Shown: positions 52,884 through 62,584 of the stretch, piece after piece
Layout of the letters: every line of letters starts with the position of its first letter
How positions within the stretch are numbered: the first letter of the stretch is position 1
DNA from: Owenia fusiformis
Taxonomy: Eukaryota > Annelida > Polychaeta > Sabellida > Oweniidae
Assembly: GCA_903813345.2 (NCBI GenBank)
Contig: CAIIXF020000007.1
Span: forward strand, 7,323,730 to 7,387,729
Direction: 5' to 3'
Length of the DNA stretch: 64,000 nucleotides
The notes under the pieces: generated by a model
The model's input: only the letters and a program-made list of their open reading frames with translations
What the model was told of the DNA's origin: nothing
The model's database searches: none
Position numbers and translations under genes: made by a program

Positions 52884-53568
52884 TCATTCAGATACTTCTT
52901 GACATTTCATTTCAACTTCCCTCTGGGAAATAGCACGTGTTGACTTAAATCGTTTCTTTACAGGTCCAGCTTTACCTCTTGCTTTCAGTACGGACTCTGG
53001 GAAATGAAATATCATGCCTTGTTTCAGCGACTGTTGTTTGGTGCCCAAAATTTCGAAGATTTCAATTGAGAGTTCGGGAGGTATGATCCTGGTTGGTGAA
53101 ACAAAGGAGGCATATTCTTCCATCGTTAATGCCCCATAGTGTATCAAATAAATGGCATCTCCTAGAGTAGTACGTATATTTTCCGGGGACGGCTCCAGCT
53201 CTTCTTCTAAGCATTTACACTCCGCCCACTGAATTGCTGCTTCAAACATCTCAAGTTCAGTTGTATACGTAACTGGATCTAACTCCAATACTGCCTTGAG
53301 AAGCTCATAATGAAGCGATTTAAAATTATCTTGACGGAGAACGGCAGTTGTGTTAGCAGAGATGAACTCGAGACATTGATTAACGCTCTCGTCGTATCTA
53401 AAGCTATAACACAGGTTCATAAGGCTGCATACAGTGTCCACTTTGAGGCATTCCTTCATATAGACATCACAGGGGTGTTCAAGTTGGGGAACGAGGTATT
53501 TCTTAGCAGCATATTTCACTTCTACTACATTATCTATTGTTAGCTGGACCCTCTCACTGTATATGAAT
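52884..53568 (-). CDS. BTB/BACK-domain protein (BTBD2/3/6-like), last coding exon only
   Basis: Acceptor ATTTCCAG precedes 53568; stop TGA at 52886-52884; about 228 residues. The sequence FIYSERVQLTIDNVVEVKYA, AKKYLVPQL is the end of the BTB fold and the 3-box-like helix typical of BTBD1/2/3/6. It is followed by a BACK domain (FEAAIQWAECKC, ENIRTTLGDAIYLIHYGALT, MEEYASFV). In BTBD1/2/3/6 a PHR domain follows. Here the chain instead ends after a short basic tail (KARGKAGPVKKRFKSTR), so this is a PHR-less relative. Such proteins are commonly CUL3 adaptors, inferred here from family only. The BTB core exon is not found on the minus strand up to 64000. The 5' exons are therefore probably beyond the window, which would place the retrotransposon and both secreted genes inside its intron, or they have been lost. 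Confidence 0.85.
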
Positions 53569-53892
53569 CTGGAAATACATCAACACAGAATATATTTTCA
53601 ATGAAATATTTATTTCAATATAAAATTATATAGAGGTTATTTAGTAGGAGGGATTGAATATGGGTTTTATTCTGAGAGACAATATGATATTTCCTGAGGG
53701 CCCATAGGGTCACAAGGAATAAACCTATATTCAATCCAAACCAGTAAATAAATAAGCTTTTTATCCCATAACTGTTTTCATCAACAATAGTATGGTACAC
53801 ATAATATGATTTATTTGTACTGATGCCCTCGGGCCGAATGTACATCCAACAATAAAAGATATTACAATTTCACAATTGCAGTAATTTCCTCA

Positions 53893-53976
53893 GTGTTATT
53901 CACTGGGAAGAAGTATATTATGGGGTAAAACATAGTGTTATTCACCGGGAAGAAGTATATTATGGGATAAAACATA
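53893..53976 (+). repeat. Two tandem 42 bp units
   Basis: GTGTTATTCACTGGGAAGAA and GTATATTATGGGGTAAAACA occur twice, 42 bp apart, with two differences. Confidence 0.9.
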
Positions 53977-54285
53977 GATGACCATAGTTGCCACAGGGTA
54001 TTATAAATCCCTTCAATTGTCAAAGGGCATTATTCATTGATCCCTTCATTTGCTTAAGGGTATTATATCATATCTACTGTAACCTCTTTTAAATTGTTTT
54101 ATATCTTTTATATCTTTTGTATCAAGGAGACTTAACTAAAACATCTTTTATTAATCAATGTCAGAGCCTTGTGATAAACATGTAGGTAGAAGCAACATCA
54201 ATTTTTTGGAAAGCGTTGGTTATGAAAGGGGGAAATCTTAAATTTTATGAGGAGTAGATTGGAAAATACAAGTCATTAACATGCA

Positions 54286-54415
54286 AAATATCACCACCTG
54301 CCATTTGTTACAGATGGTGACTGTTGAATGCAAACTACTGAACACTGACTGCTGGACACCATCCACAAAAAAGTTGGAGACTATAACAATATGTCACCAT
54401 TTCAAAAATGCCACC
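54286..54415 (+). repeat. TGCAAAATGTCACCACC dispersed repeat, best-preserved copy
   Basis: Contains ATGCAAAATATCACCACCTG, CCATTTGTTACAGATGGTGA, GGACACCATCCACAAAAAAG and TTGGAGACTATAACAATATG, then TCACCA. Confidence 0.75.
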
Positions 54416-54569
54416 ATTTGGTGCAATGCGAAAAATATAATAGTTTGATGGCAGCAGAAACCAGGATCGATGGTATAAACTAACAGTATGGGCCCCTATA
54501 AAAACTCAAACATCCAATCTTATTCTCATCACATTGAAAATGATAAGAAAAGTAACACAAGGAATGGAC

Positions 54570-54655
54570 ATGCAAAATGTCACTACCTGCCATTTGTTAC
54601 AGACACCAACCACCAAAAAAAGTTAGACCACTTGTGGTGGTGACATAAAACTCAT
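54570..54655 (+). repeat. TGCAAAATGTCACCACC dispersed repeat, second adjacent copy
   Basis: ATGCAAAATGTCACTACCTG and CCATTTGTTACAGACACCAA, then AAAAAAAGTTAGACCAC and GTGGTGGTGACATAAA; shorter than the preceding copy. Confidence 0.7.
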
Positions 54656-54859
54656 GTGTATTGATTTAGTATACCACATCCCAAAGGGTGGTTTTTGCTT
54701 CAAGTATTCATTATTATATACCTCAAATGTATTCTAGATGCTCATTGGCTTATTCATATTCATAATATGTGCACTAAAAGTCCTAATTCGTTTTTGATTT
54801 TAATTATACCATGAATTCATATAAATCCAAGGGCACACACCCAAGCTCAATGTTATTGT

Positions 54860-57800
54860 GTGTTCTTTTTTTCACTTTCGTTTGCTGTTATTCTTTCTAT
54901 CTTTTTATCTTTGCAGGGTATATGCCTCTCATACTATATTTGTATGAGTGATATAAACAATGATTCCTTGTGGGCTCATCTCCCTTTTCAGCATTACAAC
55001 AGTACAGAACTTGAATCAATTGTCTTGAATAGAGATGACTATGAAGATCTTTTATTTAATCCATTCATCAAAAACAAAAATGATCTTGACTATGAAACAT
55101 CAGATATAGAAACGCAACGACTTATAAACGGCTGCAAATATTCAGATCCAGAACAATTAAATGCCAAAATAAAATCAAAAAATTCAAATCAATTTTCAGT
55201 GCTCAATCTTAATATAAGAAGTATGGCACAGAACTTTAACAAATTTTTAACAGTCAATTCAATTATTGACCATAATTTCGACCTCATTGGTTTCACAGAA
55301 ACATGGTTAACACAATCTACTGAAAAATTATACGATATAGAAGGATATGAATCTGAGTTTCTATCTCGAAAAATTAATAAGCATGGCAAAAAACGTGGGG
55401 GAGGTATCGGAATATTCGTGGCCAAAAAGTATGAGTATATACTAAGGAATGACATGTCTATAAAAGTTGATGATTGTGAAAACTTAGTTATTGAACTCAT
55501 TAATAGAGATGGTAAAAATATCATAGTATCTATTGTATACCGTCCACCAGATAAAGATATGACAAGTTTTAATGAATCTTTAGACAATTTCCTCCAAATG
55601 GTAAATTCTGAAAAGAAAGAATGTATATTGATGGGGGATTTTAACATTAATCTCATGAATTCAAATCATCCACAAACTATGTCCTTCTTTAGTACAATTC
55701 TAGCACACAGTTTTATGCCTACTATCTTTCGACCAACAAGAATAACTTCAGATACAGCAACTCTTATTGACAATATTTTTACAAATCAACCTAACCTATC
55801 AGATTCCGGATTAGTAACTACCGATATATCCGACCACTTTCCAATTTATGCAAATTTTGACTATAAGGTAACCAAGAAAAAGGAAGAAATATACAAATTT
55901 AGGGAAATTAACAATGAAACAAAGAGTAAATTTAACGAGAAAATCACCGCTTTTAGTTTTTCAGATGTATATAATGCTGAAAATGTTAATGATGCTTATA
56001 ATCTCTTTATAGAAAAAATACAAAAATCATATAATGAATGCTTCCCTTTGAAAACAAACAGGGTAAAATATATCTTTAATAATTCTAAACCTTGGTTAAC
56101 CAAAGCTATATTAAATTCATGTAAGCTGAAAAATAAACTATACAAATATTATTTGAAACTGCAAACCCCAAACAGAAGGAATGAGTACCAAAAATACAAG
56201 CGGATTTTGCAAAAAGTAATTAAGAAAGCAGAGAAGATGTATTATACAAATAAATTTAAAATGATACAAAGTGATTTGAAAGAAACCTGGTCCTTAATTA
56301 ATGATATTTTGAAACAGAAGCAACATAGGAAAACATTACCCAATTATTTTTTATCGGGTAACAGGAAAATTACTGAACGAGCAGAAATAGCTACACAATT
56401 CAATAATTTCTTTGGTAATATTGGCACAAGTCTTGCCAACAAAATTCCAAATTCTAAAAACAATGCTTCTTTTTATTTGAATAAAATTCAAGAAAACTTC
56501 ACCAAAAGTATATTTTTATCCAATGTAGATTCTGATGAAATGAATACGATTTTGACTAACTTGGAAGACAAGGCTGCTGGTGAAGATCAAATAAAACCAA
56601 TTATAGTTAAAGATGTTAAAGATATTTTAATACTCCCTTTGACCTACATTTGTAACTTATCATTGAGAACCGGAGTATTTCCTAATAGACTAAAACATGC
56701 AAAAATCACACCCATATATAAAAAAGAAGATGAACATCAATTTAACAATTATCGCCCAATTTCACTTTTGTCCGTTTTTTCAAAGATTTTAGAAAGAGTT
56801 ATGGCCAACAGAATTGTTGATTTTTTGGAAAAATTTAAAATATTTTGTGAACAACAGTTTGGTTTCAGAAAAAACAGATCAACATATATGGCACTTCTGA
56901 AGTTTCTGGAATCACTTCGTTCATCACTTATTGATAAAAAATTTAATATTGCAATATTTATTGACTTATCGAAAGCCTTTGACACTGTAAACCATGAGAT
57001 TCTTTTGGAGAAATTACATTTCTACGGAATAAGGGGTATCGCTCATAACTGGTTTGCAAGTTACTTGAACAATAGAACTCAATCGACGGAGTATGATAAT
57101 TGTGTATCACATCCTATCAGAATATCATGCGGTGTACCACAAGGGTCGATTCTAGGACCTATATTATTTCTCATTTATATTAATGATATTGTGAAAACAA
57201 CTTCTTTTCTAAAACTTATAATTTTTGCTGATGACACAAATTTACTTGCTTCTGGTAAAAATTTAAACGAATTAGTTAATCATATTAACAATGATCTAGA
57301 CATTTTAGATGACTGGTTAAGGGTGAACAAACTCTCGCTCAATATTGACAAAACTAAATTCATGTTTTTTTCACATCGCAAACTCACTCAAAATGAATCG
57401 CACCTTTTGAAAATAAATATAAGGAACAGTAGTATTGAACGAATTAACAAAACTAACTTTCTTGGTGTAATAATCGATGATAACCTCTCATGGGAAAGTC
57501 ATATCAAACATATCACTGTGAAGATTTCACAAACACTGGGTGTTTTATTTAAGGTACACAACAGATTAAATTTTGAATCTCTGAAATCAATTTATTATTC
57601 ACTTATATATAGTCACTTAAATTATTGTATTCTTGCATGGGGAACTGCAACCAAACGATTAATGGATATGATTTTAAAGCTACAGAAACAGTTTCTGAGA
57701 CTTATATCACATAGTGCCAAAGATACACCCTCAGCACCCCTTTTTAAGAAATATAGATTTATTGACGTGTTCGAAGTTTATAAACTCAATGCTGCCTTGT

Positions 57801-58362
57801 TTGTATTTAATTGTATCAAAAGACCAAAGGAATTCCCTATCAACATGTTCAATGATTATTTTATAGCAAATAGCAGAGTCCATAAAAGAGATACAAGAAA
57901 CAAATATGAACTCAGGTCCAATAATTTTAAATCAGTATTTGGTCAAAAATCCATCAAACATAGAGGCCAAATTATATGGAATGAACTCCCAAACTCCATT
58001 AGAGAAATTAACAGCAGAAATAAATTCAAATCGGATTATAAAGAATTACTCATAAAAAATCATAGAAGTTAACATTAAATTCTAATTTTGATGGTGTAGA
58101 CTTATAACTATTAATGCAAGTGAAAGAGCCCCATAAACCTAATTTAACTTCGGATGTATGTAAATACCATATGCTATGCAAACCCTGCAACTTTCTCTTT
58201 TTCTCTTTCCCTTTCTCTCTCGTTTCTTCTTCTTGTTTATTAAATGTTTAATGTTCAAGCATCAGCTGTTTATTTGAATATTTATATAAGAAAGGCTACA
58301 TACATCCAAAAGGATGTCAAGCCTAGATATGTAAAGTATATGTAAATGTAGAGTATAGATGA

Positions 58363-58404
<42 letters not shown>
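54860..58404 (+). mobile_element. Non-LTR retrotransposon (LINE), near full-length with poly(A) tail
   Basis: An intact ORF2 (see 54944-58072), a 292 bp 3' UTR with a pyrimidine-rich stretch (58190-58235) and a run of 40 A at 58365-58404. The plus orientation is clear. The 5' limit is uncertain: no ORF1 is seen and no target-site duplication could be matched, so 5' truncation is possible. The intact frame and long pure tail suggest a fairly recent insertion. It lies between a BACK-domain exon (minus) and the secreted gene pair. Confidence 0.85.
54944..58072 (+). CDS. LINE ORF2: AP endonuclease plus reverse transcriptase (1042 aa)
   Basis: Start chosen at ATG 54944 (MSDINNDSLW); the frame is open further upstream without ATG. 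Residues about 85-310 form an APE-type endonuclease: VLNLNIRSM, GFTETWL, GGGIGIF, YRPP, LMGDFNIN, then LIDNIF and SDHFPI, which carry the usual Asn, Glu, Asp and His residues. The reverse transcriptase spans about 540-830: NYRPISLLSVFSKILERVM, QQFGFRK, IFIDLSKAFDTVNH, GVPQGSILGPILFLIYIND and the catalytic FADDTNLL. The C-terminal part (RVNKLSLNIDKTKFMFFSH, FLGVIIDDNLSWESHI, then YSHLNYCILAWG) is typical of CR1/Jockey-like elements. No zinc knuckle or RNase H was recognised. All key residues are present, so the enzyme may be active. Exact clade is uncertain. Confidence 0.93.
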   Translation: MSDINNDSLWAHLPFQHYNSTELESIVLNRDDYEDLLFNPFIKNKNDLDYETSDIETQRLINGCKYSDPEQLNAKIKSKNSNQFSVLNLNIRSMAQNFNKFLTVNSIIDHNFDLIGFTETWLTQSTEKLYDIEGYESEFLSRKINKHGKKRGGGIGIFVAKKYEYILRNDMSIKVDDCENLVIELINRDGKNIIVSIVYRPPDKDMTSFNESLDNFLQMVNSEKKECILMGDFNINLMNSNHPQTMSFFSTILAHSFMPTIFRPTRITSDTATLIDNIFTNQPNLSDSGLVTTDISDHFPIYANFDYKVTKKKEEIYKFREINNETKSKFNEKITAFSFSDVYNAENVNDAYNLFIEKIQKSYNECFPLKTNRVKYIFNNSKPWLTKAILNSCKLKNKLYKYYLKLQTPNRRNEYQKYKRILQKVIKKAEKMYYTNKFKMIQSDLKETWSLINDILKQKQHRKTLPNYFLSGNRKITERAEIATQFNNFFGNIGTSLANKIPNSKNNASFYLNKIQENFTKSIFLSNVDSDEMNTILTNLEDKAAGEDQIKPIIVKDVKDILILPLTYICNLSLRTGVFPNRLKHAKITPIYKKEDEHQFNNYRPISLLSVFSKILERVMANRIVDFLEKFKIFCEQQFGFRKNRSTYMALLKFLESLRSSLIDKKFNIAIFIDLSKAFDTVNHEILLEKLHFYGIRGIAHNWFASYLNNRTQSTEYDNCVSHPIRISCGVPQGSILGPILFLIYINDIVKTTSFLKLIIFADDTNLLASGKNLNELVNHINNDLDILDDWLRVNKLSLNIDKTKFMFFSHRKLTQNESHLLKINIRNSSIERINKTNFLGVIIDDNLSWESHIKHITVKISQTLGVLFKVHNRLNFESLKSIYYSLIYSHLNYCILAWGTATKRLMDMILKLQKQFLRLISHSAKDTPSAPLFKKYRFIDVFEVYKLNAALFVFNCIKRPKEFPINMFNDYFIANSRVHKRDTRNKYELRSNNFKSVFGQKSIKHRGQIIWNELPNSIREINSRNKFKSDYKELLIKNHRS

Positions 58405-58405
<1 letters not shown>

Positions 58406-58657
58406 ATGGAATAGATGAACTAATTCCCTGGAAAGTCCTAAATCTCTGCTTTCAGGGAAGATGAATTGTATTAATCACCAGTTAGGTCATGTGACCAGTC
58501 AATAGTACGTTTTATCTTCCCCCAAATCTGAGATTATAGGAGTTGAAAGGTAAAATGCCTTTAAATGCCAATAAGAACCTGTGAACGTTTGATATTGAAA
58601 TGAAAAGACTTCTCATTTTGTTATTGTTTACAGAGTACTTATCGGGTATATAATAAA

Positions 58658-58830
58658 ACAAATAGTGACTGCCACATTTTCGGGAAATAGTGTAAAAATT
58701 TTCCTCTCGGGAATATCCTGTCCACTGACTTGTTCCCTCGGCCTGCAGCCTCGGGAACATGTCAGTGGACAGGATATTCCCTTGAGGACAATATTTTGCA
58801 CTATTTCCCTCAATGGCAGTCACTATTTGT
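58658..58830. repeat. 173 bp palindromic hairpin element
   Basis: ACAAATAGTGACTGCCA at the left and TGGCAGTCACTATTTGT at the right pair exactly. Pairing continues through CGGGAAATAGTG, CCTCTCGGGAATATCCTGTCC-type and CACTGAC blocks to a TTCCCTCGG / CCTGCAG / CCTCGGGAA centre. No coding capacity; lies 254 bp after the LINE tail. Compare 5515-6003. Confidence 0.85.
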
Positions 58831-59191
58831 ACAATTATGAGATATAACTTATGAAAAGGGTATTTCTAGAATTGTTTCTACTAAGATTACGGTCAATAAA
58901 ATTTAAAAATTATCCCTCAAAGTATTTCACTAAACTCAGTTTCAGTCACAAGTCATGTTTCACTTAAAAATAATCTCTGTTTGTAATATTGATCATTCTT
59001 TGAAAATATGACGATCAATTCTAACAAGTAGACAAAGTCTTAATAAGTGGATGTAAGATATTATGATATCAATTGCCCCAAGTTCTTACCTAATCATTGG
59101 TTTTTTAAAAGGAAAAATATCACTCTAAAGAAGAGTTGCATTCAATTGATTTTACTCCTCTGATGATGTGGAATCGCTGAAAAACCAAAAA

Positions 59192-61178
59192 ATGATATCT
59201 AAAATGATTTGCATGTTGCCCTTATATTTGTGGATATTGTTAGCAGCAATGTTTTCATTCCAAGGTAAGTTAAAGGAGCAACAAAGATATATTTAAGATA
59301 ACTCATCAAATATCGGAGTTTTTAAAGACTTAACGTGCAGTAAAGTCTGAATTCATTAGAAAGGTAAGTTTTAAAACAATTGTCTTAATCAACAACATTT
59401 GTTTGGCTTTCATCATTACTTGTTATGTCTATTTTCTAGTTATGTCTATTTTCTAAGAAGTTCAACAGTTCTGACTTTATTTCATAATACTAGTAGTTCT
59501 TTGTTTTTTATAGATTATCTGACAAAAAATGAGAACATTTCTGTATCTTCAAATAACTTTTATATTTGATCAGATATCTCAATTTTTTATCAAAAAATAA
59601 TAGACTACATGTACATAAGTGATAAAATAATATGTCAAGACTTTTTATTACTCACAAAAAGAACACTCCCTAACTCCTACTAGAGAATCAGTTTTATAAC
59701 TGGTGATTAAATTTTTCAAATCTGCGAAATTTGCCAAATTAAATAAGCAAGTAATAAATTAATATACTCACGGGATACTAGAGTATCCGCATATATTGAG
59801 TATGACCGGTTCTAAGCTTACGAGTGTGACCGTATTTCTGTTCCTATAAACAGACGAGGTGAGTACTTGCTTTTTATGAACACTTTCGAACGTTTTCTTT
59901 TTATCCTACTTGGTCAATGAATGATACTTGGTATACTTATAATGCCAGGCATATCACAAGGGGCCTTAATCAACAGAAAACGTATTAATATTAGATTGAA
60001 GCCGTAAAATCCTAGTTTCCAGCATCTTTGATCAGTTTTTGTGTAACACAACGCAACTCCGAAGAGGATGACACATCTTAAGTATAACATATAGCTAGAT
60101 CTACGAATTAGTCATGAATATTTTAAATAATTTAGCCTGCTCTGTCCAAATATGATACATCTTTGAATTTTTGAGAATACGAATGTCACTGGTGCCCCAT
60201 TATTGGAGAATACAGTTGTGAAATGTCTTGGATGCCGTGTTACACTCGTTTCCATGACATTTCACAAGCGTATCCTGTGGGAAAAGATAAATCCTCCTCT
60301 TGCTCACTCTACGGGGGATCATATAAACTGAGATTTGGAGATCTTGTTCAGGTTAGCCATAAAAAGGTTTGGGATTTGTTTTTTTCTACTGTGATATTAA
60401 TGATTTGGCTCTAAGGCGAGAAATCTGTACTTTCTGATTGATATTCCATTATGAACAGTTACATTGCTAAAATAGCTCATGTTTAACATTTTTTTGTTAC
60501 ATTACTATTAAATACAGCATAAACTATATTCAACAAACACAATTTCAAAAAGGATAATATAGAAGTTAACCTTTATTTTCCATTTTTAAGCAGTTGTGCC
60601 TCTCATGACTTCCCAAAACAGGTCATATTCGTAGCCTAAGAACCGGTCATACTCAATATACGCGGATACTCTAGTTACCCGTGATACTAGTAGATAATAA
60701 GGCATGAACATGCAAAATGTTGCCACCTACCATATATTGCAGATGCCAAATACAGAACACTGTCCACAAAAAAGTTAGAGACTATAACGATATGTCACCA
60801 CTTTATTTATTTTCAGGCACCACTGCTATGAGTATGCCATCATGCAGTCACAACTTTGGCTACTTTGGTAACATGACATTCAAATCAGTACAAGGCAGAC
60901 TCTTGAACATAATGACAGGCATGAAGATCCCTTGTGATGGGTATCTAATGGGGTGGCTGTATGAGCTACATGCTCAAGAGGATTCACCTTGGGCCTGTAT
61001 ATTCCGTTCGATTACAGCGACCAACTTTGAATTGGTACATCGAATTCAGTTACCAACTCAAGATTTGGGCATTAATTTGAAACGACTGGAAATACCATTC
61101 CAATTTAAAAGTTTCTGTTTTTCATTTGTTCATTATTATTCTACATTTGAATTTTGTTTTAATTTTTGCAACATTTGA
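59192..61178 (+). CDS. Small secreted protein, paralogue A (two exons, truncated relative to B)
   Basis: Exons 59192-59264 and 60817-61178; 144 residues. Exon 1 encodes a signal peptide (LYLWILLAAMFSFQG core; an in-frame second ATG at 59204 is also possible) and ends in phase 1 before GTAAGTT. Exon 2 follows TTATTTTCAG and gives PSCSHNFGYFGN, RLLNIMTGMKIPCDGYLMGW, a stretch with paired Cys (Cys in CSHN, CDG and ACIF), and LVHRIQLPTQDLG. In paralogue B the exon ends FK|GTAAG; here the donor is replaced by TTTAAAAG and translation runs on to a hydrophobic tail (CFSFVHYYSTFEFCFNFCNI). It is either a short secreted form or a decaying gene. The family is not recognised. Intron 1 holds a 917 bp TIR element and a dispersed repeat. 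Confidence 0.65.
59768..60684. mobile_element. 917 bp TIR element, terminus TCACGGG
   Basis: The left end TCACGGGATACTAGAGTATC and CGCATATATTGAGTATGACC, then GGTTCTAAG, are inverted at 60625-60684 (rightmost CCCGTGA; CTTAGAACC-type words toward the interior). About 55 bp of TIR. No transposase. Located in intron 1 of secreted paralogue A. Confidence 0.8.
60712..60810 (+). repeat. TGCAAAATGTCACCACC dispersed repeat abutting an exon
   Basis: ATGCAAAATGTTGCCACCTA, GATGCCAAATACAGAACACT, GTCCACAAAAAAGTTAGAGA and CTATAACGATATGTCACCAC lie just before the acceptor of secreted paralogue A exon 2 (60817). Confidence 0.7.
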
Positions 61179-61190
61179 TCTGCTACCTTA

Positions 61191-62008
61191 CCCTACTATC
61201 ACACCAAACTAGTTCTCACTACGTTCTCGAAAACGGGCTTCAACTGTATACGAACGGACTGGACCTACTAAGAACCGTTTGGGATCTATTTACAAACTTC
61301 ATCGAACGTACTCGAACGGGGAGGTCCTCTTGAACTTAGACAATGCTCGAAATGTTGTTGTGGTCGTTAAGTTCTATAATTAGAACTAGTGACAACGTAC
61401 TAACAACGAGCTGGACGTACTACGAACGGAACCGTCGTACTTCAATCATACTAGGGACGTTTTAACAACGAGTTGAACTGTCTGAGGACGTGTTGAGAAC
61501 GAGGTAGAACTAAATGCAAACGGGATTAAACTGATAAAGAACGTATTTAACACTGCTTATGAACGAGCTAGCAAAAATATAGCTATCACAACAAGCAAGT
61601 TACCACTGCGTTCTTCAAAACTGGTTTTAAACTGTGTGCGAACGGAATGAACGTAGCTGCAACTTTCTAAGGTCTATTTACGAACTTCATGAACGTTCTC
61701 AGACGGGAAGGTGATTTTAGAATTTTGAATTGATTCAAAATTCGATGGCGACCATACCGTTCTGTTATCAGGTCATGGTGACCTTCTAGACTAAGGGACG
61801 CGTTATACGACGTTGCACACCGACCTGGTGCGACCTGAACGAACTGCGAATGAGATGGACGTATTGAAGACTGTTGAAGACTGTTTATGAACGAAGTAGC
61901 TAATTATCTCAGACATATTTCCCGACCACAGCCAGATTAAGCCCGTTTTACGACTTTTTCGTAGGACTGGCAAGAACGGGTAAGAACTAGTTTGGTGTGA
62001 TAGCAGGG
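61191..62008. mobile_element. TTAA-type (piggyBac-like) TIR element rich in GAACG words (818 bp)
   Basis: The left end CCCTACTATCACACCAAACT, then AGTTCTCAC, is inverted at the right as GTAAGAACTAGTTTGGTGTG, then ATAGCAGGG. TTA precedes the left end and TTAA follows the right end. CCC termini with TTA(A) flanks recall piggyBac MITEs. The interior is studded with GAACG, AACG and GACG words at short intervals. No ORF of note. It begins 13 bp after the stop codon of secreted paralogue A. Confidence 0.75.
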
Positions 62009-62584
62009 TTAAAAACACATAGGACCTGGTTGCCAGTAGGTAGTTTTACCACCCAGTGGCTGACTCTGATCAGATAACATTGCAGGCATATAAATAATTC
62101 CCCTAAACTAAGATTATTTCTACTTGCATCCAGTATATTTTACGACAAGTTTTCATTTGATGACGTGCGTACTATATTACGGTAATTTGATTGGTTTGTT
62201 GTAAGGATTTCCCTTGTGCAAACCCCTTTCCTTCCTTTCACTATAAAACAAGCCCCTGGTAAACCCTGGCTATGCCCCTTAAGAGGTTTATAATAGAATA
62301 ACCATATAATACCAATTGAGTCAACTACTTAATTTTAGTCAATAATGTCCATCACTGCTATATCTTTAACATCCTGTAACCCTCTTTGAATCCTCATTTA
62401 ACTTATATCACAAAAAGAAATCATTGATTAATATCAAAAGATAAAAGGGGTTATGTAAAGTTCACAAATGATCAATGATTTCAATTAGAAGAACATAATC
62501 ATCTTCAAATTATGATGCAAATTATTCTAGGAGAAAGATTTGAAGCTTTCCATTGCTTAATTCTATCGGAGAGGTTGCAAAAGG

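Noticed and set aside
53615-53845. Minus-strand frame near the BACK exon as a possible upstream BTB exon
   Set aside because: No BTB fold residues and no donor/acceptor in phase with the exon at 53568.
55189-55656. 155-codon minus-strand open frame
   Set aside because: Antisense shadow of the LINE endonuclease region.
60223-60414. 63-codon open frame in intron 1 of secreted paralogue A
   Set aside because: Inside the 917 bp TIR element; no similarity to paralogue B exons.
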